This document shows positions 47,201-59,000 of a DNA stretch of 64,000 nt, one piece after another. The notes beneath the pieces are model-generated. The model was not told the DNA's origin and made no database searches. It saw nothing but the letters and a program-made list of their open reading frames with translations. How positions within the stretch are numbered: the first letter of the stretch is position 1; each line of letters begins with the position of its first letter. Location: assembly GCF_022539505.1 (NCBI RefSeq), contig NC_061510.1, positions 270,887,687 to 270,951,686 of the forward strand. The letters are read 5' to 3'. Source of the DNA: Lolium rigidum (taxonomy: Eukaryota; Streptophyta; Magnoliopsida; Poales; Poaceae). A program made the translations under genes and the position numbers.

Positions 47201-48504
47201 CGGCTTCGACTAAGCCTTTCCTGGACTACCTTTTGGACCGCAATAAGTTGCCTGAGGATGAGATCCTCGCACGACAGGTCGTCAGACGAGCAAGATCCTA
47301 CACAATAGTTGATGGAAAGCTCTACAAACAAAGCGCAAACGGGGTGTTTATGAAATGCGTCTCAAATCAGGATGGCATCGAAATCCTCAGAGAGATACAT
47401 GCTGGCGATTGCGGGCATCACGCCGCTCCCAGATCCCTCGTTGCAAAAGCCTTACGGCAAGAATTTTACTGGCTCACAGCTAAAGAAGATGCTGAGAAAT
47501 TAGTGAAAACCTGCCGATGTTTTCAATATTACGCTACTCAACCAAGTGCTCCAGCTCAGGAGCTCAAGACCATCCCCATTACATGGCCATTTGTGGTCTG
47601 GGGGCTTGATATGGTGGGGAAGCTGAAAAAATCATCTCCTGGCGGTTTTGAGTACCTCTTGGTCGCTATTGACAAGTTCAGTAAATGGATCGAGGCAAAG
47701 CCAGTGAGAAAATTCGATGGCGCTACAACACTAAAATTCGTCTGCAGCCTCGTAGTGAGATACGGCATCCCACACAGCATAATCACAGACAATGGCACAA
47801 ACTTTTCTCAAGGACAACTCAAGGATTATTGTCAGGACGTAGGGATCCGGCTTGATCTAGTATCTATGGCGCATCCGCAGTCCAATGGACAGGAGGAGCG
47901 AGCCAATGGTCTCATACTAGCCGGAGTCAAGCCTCGCCTTGAAGAACCGCTGCGTCGCGCAGCCGGAGCTTGGGCAGAAGAGCTAGATGATGTTCTGTGG
48001 ACTTTACGAACTACCCCTAATAGATCAACATGGTTCACCCCTTTTTTCCTAGTATACGGATCTGAAGCAGTGCTTCCCTCTGACACCATCCATGACTCAT
48101 CGCGAGTTTCCGCCTACAGCAAAGATACAGCTGACGAGGCCAGACAGCTATCTGTGGACCTGATCGAAGAAGCTCAGAATTTGGCTGATCAGCGTTCCAC
48201 CATTTACCAGCAAAAACTCAGACGCTACCATAGCCGTCGAGTTCGGAATCACTCGTTTAGGGTGGGCGACCTGGTCCTCCGCCTTCGACAGGTGAAAGAG
48301 CATAAGTTGCAATCTCCATGGGAAGGACCTTTTGTCATCAGCAAAGTGCTACACAGTGGATCATACTACCTCGTTGATTTCCGCGAGAAAAAAGATAGAC
48401 CTGCAAATTGGTACCGGAAACGAAAACGAGAGGATCCGGATGACATTTATGATGAGACAGATCGTCCCTGGAATATAGCACAACTACGTTCTTTCCACAC
48501 TTAG
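44215..48504 (+). pseudogene. G2 pol: protease, RT, two RNase H domains, integrase
   Basis: Aspartic protease around 44700 (LMDGGASLNIMY, Asp-Gly-Gly-Ala). One base is lost near 44832, with continuation to 45275. RT runs from 45276 (NPVLVPKKN, IDYSVLNKHCP, a stop at 45600-45602, FLDAYFRYHQI, YVDDIAV near 45865, stop at 45921). RNase H 1 covers 46280-46680 (frame break near 46262). The second RNase H is 46720-47090 (HFDGSKQHQGSG, NNMAEYEALLHG), with a break near 46978. Integrase 47200-48504 is intact: HHCC finger, then D (AIDKFSKWIE), D (ITDNGTNF), E (NGQEERANG), and the C-terminal VGDLVLRL. The long open 46906-48504 segment suggests moderate age, but several stops make it inactive. Confidence 0.88.
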
Positions 48505-49081
48505 CAATTTTTCTGAATTACATACTGTGTAATCGTTATACATGATCAATGAAATAAAGCATATGGTTCACTCTTTGAGTCTTTTACCTCCTTTACTTGT
48601 TCATTTTTAGATCATGTATGTTTTCCGACTAAAACCGCAGAGCTGGATATTTTCGCCTAGGCGTGTATGAAAGTTGTGGTTTTTCAAAATCGTCCTTTAG
48701 GACGTAAGCTTAAGTTTTCTGGTGGATAAATTTTCCGTTGCGAACTCATGGATTCCTGGTAGCGACTTCCGGCACCTTGGCTGGGGGCTTGTTTCCGCGG
48801 TTATTGACGGATTGCCATTGGGCTTCGTCGCCGGAGGAGAGCGTCTCCGGCTAAAGGTCTCCCGGCTCGTGGAATGTCAAGTGAGCAAGCCGGAAAACTT
48901 AGAAACTAGCACTTGCTTTTTCAACGAACGAAACATGCATTCATAACATATAAAGGTTCGCAGGATAAGTTTTCCGCCCACATGCAGTCGTTTCGTCCCT
49001 AGCTACTTAAAAATACTTAAGTCTTATTACAAACCCACTCCGGGGTCAAAATGATGCAATTTCATTGTTTGATGACAGGTT
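48505..49081. other. G2 region between integrase and the antisense gene
   Basis: Non-coding. 48605-48990 matches the reverse complement of 11,650-12,025 in G2n, with palindromic CGTCCTTTAGGACG (48691) and PPT-like TGGGGGCTTG (48782). It probably holds the 3' UTR of the minus-strand gene. Confidence 0.65.
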
Positions 49082-49800
49082 TCACTCGGAGACATGGTCA
49101 TCGTCCTCCGAAGCTATGTACGCGGAGCCGTCACCAGAATCATCGCAGAAGTCTTCGCTCGAGTGGTTGGCGCTGGATCCGGAGCCTTCCTCAACATCCT
49201 CATCTTCTTTGTCTTCCTCCGCGTCAGAAAACCCCTCGGGAAGATCATACTTGTTATACCAGAACGAGTGATTAACTCGTTCGGCTAACAGCCTATCATA
49301 CCCTTGGGTTTCCGCGAGGGCGATCTTGATGTTGGTACCCTTCGGAACTCCGCGCGCGATGCTCGCGAAGTCCATGGCAGGGAAATGCGCTTTGCACATT
49401 GCCAAGGTGAGGGAGGCGACCCCGCGAGAGGAAGATGCTTGCCAGTCCTTGATGAGTTCTGGCACCATCCGCATGAGCTTGGTCATTCTATCGATGAGTG
49501 TGGTTCCGGCTCTCTTCAGGTTCAAGGACTTGGCGATTTCACGACAGGCTCCGAAAAGATCGTCGATGGAATTCCGCGCATCTTCATATGCCTCCGTCCT
49601 GCTGAGGGGAGACTCTTTGGTCCACTCGAATCCGAGAGACGCTGTGAAATAATACGATCAGTTTCTTCAGCGATAGAGGCAGAATAAATATGAAAAAGCC
49701 GGAGTACAGCGAGAAGTCCTTACGGAAGATCATTTTGTCGATGTTTTCTGCCTCCGTCTCGTAAGTCTTATTCTTTGCCGCCAAAGTCTTGATCCTCTGG
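49082..49800 (-). CDS. G2 antisense gene, 3' part (last exon and part of the preceding one)
   Basis: Minus strand. The last exon, 49641-49082 (acceptor TTTCACAG just before it), encodes LGFEWTKES...TKLMRMVPELIKDW...HSFWYNKYDLPEGFSD and an acidic tail ending DDDHVSE, stop at 49084-49082. The preceding exon ends at 49724 with a GTAAGG donor and is cut at 49800 by G3; it continues at 62863. The last exon is open and aligns without gaps over most of its length with exon 6 of the G2n gene. Splice phase (phase 1) is identical in both. Confidence 0.8.
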
Positions 49801-50187
49801 TGACAAGGTATTAACTTGTCAATGCCTACAAGTAGTAGACTAGGATTTCGTTGGATGTAGAGGGCAAGTAGATCTCGAAGGTTTCAGCCGAAAAGTACTC
49901 AACGATGTAAAAGCTAGGGTTTGTCAAACAATGATTCGATCCTTTCTTTGTCCCTCGACTCCCCTTTATATAGGAGGTGGAGCCGAGGGATTCGTGATAC
50001 ACAAGTTTTACAGAGTCCGGGAGGGTTTCTAACCCGTCCCGCAAGATTACAAATACCGCTTCTTATTACAACTCTAGCTCTCCTTAATAGTATTTTGGGC
50101 TTCCGAATCTTCTTATCCTTGGGGTTGTGGGCCTTCAGTAAACCCAGAGTACCTTCTTCGGCAGGCCCATTGGGGATGCCTATGTCA
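49801..50187 (-). repeat. 3' LTR of G3
   Basis: 387 bp, ends TGACA..TGTCA. The minus-strand TATA box CCTATATAAAGGGG (about 49970-49983) fits the element orientation. Confidence 0.93.
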
Positions 50188-51473
50188 GTAGCCCCCGAGA
50201 TTTTGTTTGAATCGTAGAGTCAAAGAAAATCTCCACCTTTATATTTATTCGATAACTCTGAACTTTATCACATATTTTTGCATATGAATTTCTATATTGT
50301 ACAGGGATAACAGTAGTTGGGGCTAGTTCATCTGACGGATCAGGTACTAGTTAACTGCTCTAGTGGCAATCCGCAAAAACCTACTTCAAAATCACGTCCC
50401 TGGACATGATCTCGGGATACTTGTGTAAACTTCGACAGGTGCCGCTTAAGGTCTTACCATTCTGTCGAGTCCTAGTCATATTTATCGGGTACCTAACGCG
50501 TCCGTTAGGATTTTTCTTTGTATCTGTTGATACGGAAAAAAGTAGCAAACCTACGTCAGAGACGGCGCCACGCCACACAGAACGGATCTGGGGTCTTACC
50601 TTCGCAAAGTTTTGCGGCATTCAGAAATTATTCACAACTTTGGCGTTCTGAGAATATATTGTCGAGTGCTTATTCGGCTGTTGGAATAGCACATTTTATT
50701 GAGTCAACGGATGACTTATATTGCTCTCCCGATGGGAGTATATGCAGAGTTACTTATATAACTCGAAATATACTCACTTCTTCTTTCTTTCTTTCTCTTC
50801 TCTTTTTTCTTATTTCTCTTTTTTTTTATTTCATCGGGCACGCGAACAGCGTTCCCGATGGGAGTAGCCCCCGAGGCTACAACCAAGAACTAGTGCTTGG
50901 TTGTAGGCTCAACACTTTAATGCCTCGTGTCGCTATATTGTCATTCTTTCTCGAACTTTTTTATCTATCGGGTGCGCGAACAGCGCTCCCGATGGGAGTA
51001 GCCCCCGAGGCTATGGACAAATGCTTGCATTTGATCATAGGCTCTCGCCATTTCTATTTTGCCATACTCGAATTCTTTCCTTTTTTCCAAAGTAGCCCCC
51101 GAGCATTTGGGCAAAAACTTGTATTTGATCAAAGGCTCTCGAAAAAATCAAGAATCTGCCGCTGTCGCCATTTTGACGAAACTTCGTAACCGAGGTATTC
51201 TCTTGCCAAGGTGACATCATTGCTGACGATAGCCACGATCACTTTATCCGAAAAACGCGAGAACTTCGCTATCACTGCCTTGCGGGCCCAATTTACGCAT
51301 CATATTGACACGTCGTGCAAGTGGGGGACACACGTCCTCCGCTTTTCCTGGCGCACATACTGTGGCTCCTGTGCTTTCTCGTCCGTATGAAATTACTTTT
51401 TACCCCTTGTCCACGTGTACATCATCTGTCCCATAATCTCTCAATCCAACGGCGCGTCGATTCACCGCACCTC
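50188..51473. repeat. G3 3' untranslated region with repeated PPT-like motifs
   Basis: The true PPT is at 50188-50200. Further copies of GTAGCCCCCGAG (minus-strand CTCGGGGGCTAC) lie at 50864, 50998 and 51092. Two are embedded in a partial tandem repeat (ATCGGG(C/T)(A/G)CGCGAACAGCG(T/C)TCCCGATGGGA, 50834 and 50968). Variable tandem repeats in this place are known for Tat/Ogre elements. Confidence 0.75.
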
Positions 51474-51482
51474 TTATATAAA
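51474..51482 (+). promoter_or_regulatory. TATA box of the G3 antisense gene
   Basis: TATATAAAG on the plus strand, about 135 bp before the ATG at 51612, followed by a pyrimidine-rich leader (TCGTCTTCCTCCTCTAG). Confidence 0.7.
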
Positions 51483-51611
51483 GGCATCGTCTTCCTCCTC
51501 TAGTCCTTTCGCTCGCGCCGCACCTCTGCTTCTCCTCTGCAAAATTCTCCCTTGCGCCCTATAATTCTTGGAGCTCCACCACGCTCGCATTGTACTCCTG
51601 CGCCATTGTTG

Positions 51612-54345
51612 ATGCCACCGCGCAGGCTCACCAGACACAACACACCCGAATCCAAGATGGCGACCGAAGATCTAGGGAACATGGAGTGGGAGAGATCCAA
51701 AATCTCCCCTCAGGACATCAATCTGCTGAAGAAACTGGGGATCAGCAAAAAAGAAGGCGCGCTCCGCTTCCCCAGCGAAGAAAGCTACCCAACCCCTCCA
51801 ATGGAGTATCGGGTCAGTTTCGTCGACCACCTCATCCGTGGTCTTTCCGCCCCCATTCACAATTTCTTACGGAGGTTGCTTTTTATGTATGGAATGCAAC
51901 TGCATCATCTTACTCCCAACTCCATCCTCCATATCTCAATCTTCATCACACTTTGTGAAGCTTTCCTTGGAGTCCAGCCTAACTGGGCTCTATGGAAACG
52001 CATTTTCTTCTGTCGCCGTAATGGCTCTCCCAATGTTTCCTACAACATTGGCGGTGTTGTCATCTGCGTCCGCCCTGACGTCGAGTACTTTGACGTAAAG
52101 TTCCCTGACTCAGTACAAGGGTGGCGCAAAAAATGGTTGTACATTCATGAGGAGAATCATGGCTCTGTTGAAGACAACATCCCTCCTTTTGATGGTACCG
52201 AGAAAATCTGCCGCCGTCGTTCCTGGGATGCAGACGCTACCGACGAAGAAAAAGCGGCGACAGAAACCTTGATGACACGCATCCACCATCTCCAAAATAT
52301 CCGAGGACAAGAACTATCGGGTATCCAAATCACGGCTTATTTCCTTAGGATTAGAGTGCAGCCTCTGCAGGCTCGCAAAAATCCCTTCTGGAAGTATGCT
52401 GGCGACAAAGATGTAGATCGCTTGTCGGTGGATTTGTTGGTCAAGGATTTAGAAAAACTTGTCCGAAAAATCTCCTCCCTCAACAAGAAAGATCCTGTCC
52501 CCTCGTCTTGTCGCGTAAAGCCGTATAGCGCCACCAATGCGCTCCCTGAGGTAATTATCGTATGAACTATTTTTTTCGAGTACTTACTTTTGTTGACATC
52601 TTTTGCATAACTTTCTTGTCGACATTCTTCTTTTTTGTAGAATCATCCAGATCTTGTTTCTCTTCCTCCCCTTCCTGAAGGTGGAGAAGTCGAAGAACGG
52701 GCCGTTGTCACCGACGACAACCAGGGTACTTCTCGCCCTGAGAGTGAAGCCGCAGGTTCTCGAAAATCTGCGGTATCCTCTAAAAAAGAAGCCGATTCTG
52801 AGGCCACTGCCTCGACACACTCCCTTCCTCCTGCTGTTTCTCCAAAGAACAAGAGGAAAAGGAATGAAGTCGAAGATTCCGGCACCTCCAAAGCCGAAGA
52901 AGTTGGCCCTTCCGAAGGGAAGACAGCTTTCGACCCTTACTTGGATGCCCTTGTCAGCTCGTAAGTCCTTATCACTCTTTGTTGTTTATCTTGCAAAATA
53001 CTTGTCGTTATTTTTCCTTATATTGTCGACGTTTTATTGCAGTGGTGACGAGGAAGAAAATCCACCTATTGACGTGGCTTCTCGAACGAGTACGTCGCGT
53101 ACTTTAGTTGTTTCGGATGTTCAACCTGATGTGGAGGAAACTTCGCCTCCTCAACAGAACGTCGATCATCCAACTCCACCTGCAAGCCCCCATGTCCCTT
53201 CGCCAAAGAGGGCTAGGATCGAGCCAGCCACAGAATCTGCTCTTCAACCTAGTGGCTCTGCAACTTCTCTTCTGGATAACGTAAGCTTACTTCTCCTTTT
53301 TTGTACAAGAAACTTTTCGGTGCCTATGAACTCTCCTCTCTTTGTTTTTTTTTTACTTTTTTCTGTCGACCTTTTTACCTTGTTTGATACTTACTTCTCT
53401 TTTTCCATTGTCAGCCCTTGATGCAATAATTCATCCGCCTTGGTACCCAATTTGTCGGGTACCATGATTATGCTAAACAAGCCGAAGGTAATACTCTTCT
53501 ACTTCTTTTGGCAAATCGACGTCTTCTTCCTTTTCTTATCGTGATTCTGATTTCTGTCGACTATTTTGTTTAGAAAATCTTGCGGAAGCCAACAAACGTG
53601 CTGACACACTTGCTCGTAAACTGGAGCAAAGTGAAAAAGCTCGTAAGAAGGCTGAATCAGATGCCGAAAAAGCTAAGGCAGAAGCCGCCACCGTCGAAGA
53701 TCTTCGAAAGAGACTTCACGAGGCGGAAACCTCTTTAAGTGAGCATATGACCGAACAATCTGCTCCCGAAGAGGCGATTATCAAGCGCCTGGCGTCACAG
53801 AGCCGTCGTTTTACCAGTAAGTGCCCAAACTATTTTGACTTCCTTGACCTTTCTTTTCTGTTCTTGCATAATTATCAAGAAATTTTTCGCCTTAGCAGGA
53901 AAAACGTGTCAAGAATATGAACTTAGAGATCCTGAGAACGATCCCCTTCTTGACGCGCTTTCTCTCCTTGAGATTCATGGGGACGAGGCACGCGACGGTC
54001 TTGGCCGAAGCTGGAGCGGGGCTGTCGAAGCTGTACCCTTACTTCTTCCCGAAGAAAGAGGAACCCGCGCCTTTTCTTGCTCTCGCCAAGTGCTTCAATA
54101 CTTCCGAAAATCTTGGGCTCAAACTTCGCCAAGGTTTGAAGGTTGGTGTTGAAGGCACTATTGCCCTGGTTGCCGATAGCCAACCAGATATCGACTGGAC
54201 TAGAGTTGGCGACACGCAGGAGATGGAGACCAAAAAGTGGCAGTCGCTGATCAAGGCTGCTAAACCAAACTCGAAGAAAGTCCTCGCCTATCTTGGGTGC
54301 AAGCCAACTCCAACTCCAAGCTCATCCAAGCCGGAGGTCAAGTAG
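51612..54345 (+). CDS. G3 antisense gene 1 (PF04195-type), one stop and one frameshift
   Basis: Exons 51612-52550, 52641-52960, 53043-53280, 53415-53487, 53574-53816, 53899-54345, with GT/AG boundaries and matching phases. Start MPPRRLTRHNTPE. The N-terminal domain (residues about 50-300; EYRVSFVDHLIRGL, HHLTPNSILHISIF) aligns with the G2n protein (HNISPNSVLAISNHVTLCEG), then a charged Ser/Pro linker, a coiled coil in exon 5 (LARKLEQSEKARKKAE) and a C-terminal domain ending AYLGCKPTPTPSSSKPEVK. Defects: TAA at 53427-53429 in exon 4 and one extra G near 53997. The function is unknown. Confidence 0.78.
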
Positions 54346-54528
54346 ACCATCCTGTCTTTCCTTTTTCTTTTTCTTTCTTCCTTTTGATGTTGTCGCCGAG
54401 GTAGCTTTTGGCAACACTTATCCCACTAGCTCGTTAGGGTGTCCTCCATTGTAATGCCTTGTAAATATTCTGAAAATCAATGGAATTCTATTTTGCCTGG
54501 TGATTGATGTCGAACTTTTTGTTTTCAG

Positions 54529-55527
54529 TTGATATTTGATAACTATACTCCAACTCCTGCTCCTTTCGATATTTTGCCTACTTCTTCTCGCTCGAAGAAA
54601 GCGCTTGTTAATACTAAACTTGGTGAAGATTCCTCGAGTAAGAATTTATCGCAAGACTTGGAAGAACTTCGTCAACAGCTTCAGTATGCGAAGAAGCAAA
54701 CACTTGCGATGATGGAGCAGTCTCGCAAGGCATCCGAAAATGAAAAAATTGCACTTCAACAAGCTCAAGTGGCTATAGCTGCCAAGGAAGCCGCCGTTTC
54801 TGAAGCTGAAAAGGCAACGACCCGAGAGAATTTTATGCTCGAATTGATGAATGAAGCCAGTGTGGATATGTCAGGTATGCTTCTTCAAATCAAAAACTTC
54901 TTCTGTATTCTTGCTGTATCCTTTTTTTGAAATTCCTGTGCCGTGGCCAAATAGGTTCTTTTCTCGACGCTGCTGCCGAAGATGAGAGGGTAAACGCAAG
55001 GACCAATCTTCTCGTTAACCTTTCTCTTGACCATGGTTCTCTGTTCTGGGCTACTCCAGAGCGGACCCGACAGATTGTCAGGTTTCAAGACCGCGCCTCT
55101 CAGGTTCGGGAGTTCCTTGATTTCTGCACTAGAACATTGTCTCTGGTTTACAAGACGATGTTTCCTCGGAACGAGGCACCCGACACTCTTCTTGGTTTGA
55201 TGGAGAAATTTCGGGATGCTCCTCAAATCCATGGATTTGTTCGGGCCCAACTATCTGCCGGCGCCAGGTTTGCTATGATGATGATCAAAATATGCTATCC
55301 CAAGCTTGACATGATCGACTCAAATTGTTACCAAGTGCTTGGCCAAGATGGCGAAAAGGAAAAGGGATGTTGGCAAAATTGATGATCATGTGACCCCTGT
55401 AGCAGAAGATATGATGGATGAACTTCTTCGGATGGATGCTGAGTTCTTCGTGAAGGGCAGCTATGCTGAACATAGTACTCGTACTGTAAATCGGATGAGC
55501 ATAGATAATATACTAGGCTGCAATTGA
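54529..55527 (+). CDS. G3 antisense unit 2: second coiled-coil plus C-terminal domain
   Basis: Begins at a splice acceptor (TTTTCAG, ending 54528) with no ATG of its own. Exon 54529-54874 has a Pro/Ser start then a coiled coil (LEELRQQLQYAKKQ); donor GTATGC; exon 54955-55527 encodes GSFLDAAAEDERVNART.., CYPKLDM, VTPVAEDMMDELLRMDAEF. One extra G near 55344 shifts the last part. It enters in phase 0, so it could splice from exon 3 of antisense gene 1 (ends 53280, phase 0), giving an alternative C-terminus. Alternatively it is a duplicated, separate gene that lost its start. It has the same coiled-coil-then-globular layout as the end of unit 1. Confidence 0.6.
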
Positions 55528-56034
55528 CTGTCTTTTTCTTTGAATTTGCCTCTTTGTATGTTGTAAACATATTCTATATTGTAAAGTCAATAAATGTTTC
55601 AACTTTTCTTCATCAAGCCCCCGAGTGTCTCGGTGGTGAATTTCTCTATTGTATATGCGAGGTTTTAAACCAAGGCAACTAAACTATACAGAATATGCTA
55701 TATTTGCGGGTACGAGCCCTCGGGCTTTGTTGTTGATCGCTTTTTTGTATCTTCATTTATTTTGCGAGGTGTTTTTGCACCCAGGCGAAATATTTTCGAC
55801 AATATATATTGTAAGTCTTAAGCACAAGCCCCCGAGCCCGTTGGAGAAAAAAGATATATATCTCGACTATCTTTATTATATTGCAGCACCGCGAGCCCGC
55901 CTCATCAAAAACCTTTCCCGGGCCCACTCGGTGCCCAGAAAAAGGAAAAGAGTGCGTCTGAAAACTCGCGGGCGTTTCAGTACATTGTAGTTTTACAAGG
56001 AGGACTATATTTCGACACTAAGCGTAAAAACGCC
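55528..56034. other. G3 region between antisense unit 2 and integrase
   Basis: No gene. Two further PPT-like AAGCCCCCGAG words (55616, 55827) and AT-rich DNA; GTAAAGTCAATAAATG (55581) could serve as a 3'-end signal for the antisense transcript. Confidence 0.5.
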
Positions 56035-59000
56035 TTAGCTGTGCCACGTTCCAGGGGTTTTTTTTTCGGGAACCCCTGATTTCTTATCCTTGATACTGTA
56101 TGCTCCTCCTTCGATGACTTCCGTGACGATGTAAGGGCCAAGCCATGGTGACTCGAGTTTTTCAGTACTATTTTGGTTGAGGCGCAGAACTAAATCTCCA
56201 ACCTGAAAGGATCTTGGTCGCAGGCGTCGACTATGGTAATTTTTCAGGTCCTGTTGGTATTTAGTAACCCGCGATAATACCTCGTCTCTGGCTTCGTCCA
56301 ATGCATCGACGTCGTCTTCCAATGCCTTTCTAGAAGCATCTTCATCATACTCCGTGACTCTTGGAGAATCGTGCTCTATCTCTATTGGCAGCACTGCCTC
56401 GGCTCCATGGACCAGAAAAAACGGAGTTTCCTGTGTCGCCGTGTTTGGTGTTGTTCGAATACTCCAGAGTACACTTGACAGCTCCTCTGGCCAGGTATGT
56501 CGAGCTTTTTCTAATGGTCCCAATAAGCGCTTCTTGATACCATTGCAGATGATACCGTTGGCTTTCTCGACTTGGCCATTGGTTTGTGGATGCGCAACTG
56601 ACGCGAAGTGCAATTTGATGCCTACCTCTGCACAGTATGCCTTGAATTCCTTGGATGTAAAGTTATTGCCGTTGTCCGTGACAATGCTGTGTGGTACTCC
56701 AAATCGAAAAACGATGCTTTTCACGAACTTTATTGCAGATGTTGCGTCTGGTGAATTTATCGGCTTGGCTTCTATCCACTTTGTAAATTTGTCGACAGCG
56801 ACGAGCATATACTCGTATCCCCCTGGCGAAGCTTTATGTAACTTCCCCACCATATCGAGGCCCCATTGAGAAAAAGGCCAGGACAATGGTATTGGCATCA
56901 GCTCTGCTGCCGGAGAATGAGGTTTCGCGGCAAATCTCTGGCACGCGTCACAAGTTCGTACTATCTCCTTTGCATCCTATATTGCTGTCAACCAGTAAAA
57001 TCCAGCTCGAAAAACCTTGGCGGCAATAGCTCGACTGCTCGCGTCATGACCACATATTCCCTCGTGTAGTCCTTCAGGATTATCCTTCCTTCTTCGGGTG
57101 TGACGCATCGCTGTAACACACCCGAAATACTGCGTTTGTACAGCTCCCCTTTGACCACTGTAAAGGCTTTGGACCGTCTAATAACTCGCCTTGCTTCAAC
57201 TGGATCGTCGGGTATTTTTTTCCTTAGGATGTATGATATGTACGCTTGCATCCACGGTATTTGCACAACCAATATTAGATCATGTTCCTCTTCTTCTTCC
57301 AGTGTTTCTTTTGCAGCCCCCGAGGATTTCTCTTCCTTCTCCTTCTTCTTTAATTTCTTCGGCTTTGTTGATCTCTCTGTTATTTCCTCCCAGAATACTC
57401 CTGGTGGAACTGCGAGGCACTGCGACCCGATATTTGCAAGAACATCGGCTTCATCATTGCTCAGCCTGCTTATATGGTTTACCTCGCATCCATCAAATAA
57501 TTTCTCGAGCTCGTTGTACACTTCTTTGTATGCCACCATGCTATCATTGACTGCATCGCATTGGTTCATGACTTGCTGGGCCACCAATTGTGAGTCGCCA
57601 AAGATTTTTAGTTGGGTTGCACCACAAGCTTTCGCCATCTTCATCCCGTGTAAAAGAGCTTCGTATTCTGCCTCATTGTTGGACGCGTTTGGGAACGTCA
57701 TCCGTAAAACATACTTTAATTTGTCGCCTTCAGGTGATATGAGTATCACGCCTGCTCCAGCTCCCTCTAACCTCTTAGACCCATCAAAGTTCATCGTTCA
57801 GGTTCTCGATAGGTCCGGGGGTCCTGTATTTTGCAACTCCATCCACTCTGCGATGAAATCTGGCAGAATTTGCGACTTTATTGCTTTTCTTTTTTCATAC
57901 GTGAGGTCCCGAGGAGAAAGTTCTATTCCCCAAAGGGAGACACGGCCTGTAGCTTCTGGATTGTTTAGTATATTGGATAAAGGCGCCTCGTTGACCACTA
58001 TTATCGGATGCGCCGAAAAATAGTGCCGCAACTTTCTTGCGGTTGTAAACACTCCATATGCTAGTTTCTGGTACTGCGGGTACCGCTGTTTTGAAGGCGA
58101 TAAAACTTCACTGATGAAGTATACCGGCCTCTGTACTCCATGAAGTTTTCCTTCTTCTTCTCTTTCGACAACAAGTGTCGTGCTGACCACTTGAGGTGTA
58201 GCCGCAATATATAACAGGAGTGGTTCCTTCTCTTTAGGCGCCACCAAGATTGGTGGTGTCGAGATCGTGCGTTTGAGATCCTCGAAGGCTCTATCTGCCT
58301 CTTCATTCCACTGGAACTTCTCTCCTTGTTTGATTAAGGCGTAAAACGGTAATGCCTTTTCTCCCAACCTGGCGACAAATCCGCTTAAGGCTGCGACTCG
58401 CCCAGTTAGCTGTTGTATTTCTTTCAACTTCGTTGGCTTCCTCATCGTTACGATGGCTTGGATTTTTTCGGGATTTGCTTCGATCCCTCTTGCTGAAACT
58501 AGGAACCCGAGAAGTTCTCCTGCAGGGACGCCGAAAGAACACTTCGTCGGATTCAGCTTGAGACAAAATTTGTCGAGGTTGTCGAAAGTTTCCTTCAGGT
58601 CCTCGATCAATGTTGCCCCCTTTTTTGATGTTATAACGACATCGTCAATGTATACTTGTACGTTTTTCCCAATCTGTGTTGCTAAGCACTTCTGCATCAT
58701 CCGCTGATATGTTGCTCCCGCGTTTTTCAAACCGAAGGGCATTGTTCTATAACAGAACACGCCGTAAGGTGTAATGAACGCTGTTTTGACCTCGTCCTCT
58801 TCTTTTCAATCTGATCTGGTTGTAACCGGAGTATGCATCCGGGAAGGAAAGACGTTCACATCCTGCCGTGGAGTCGATAATTTGATCGATCCTTGGGAGG
58901 GGAAAGTGATCCTTTGGACAATGTTTGTTGAGACACGTAAAGTCGACACACATGCGAATGACTTTAGTGTTTTTCTGCGGGACCAACACTGGGTTTGCGA

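Noticed and set aside
50830..51110. Repeated GTAGCCCCCGAG motifs as a CRISPR-like array
   Set aside because: Eukaryotic context, irregular spacing, and identity with the element's own polypurine tract.
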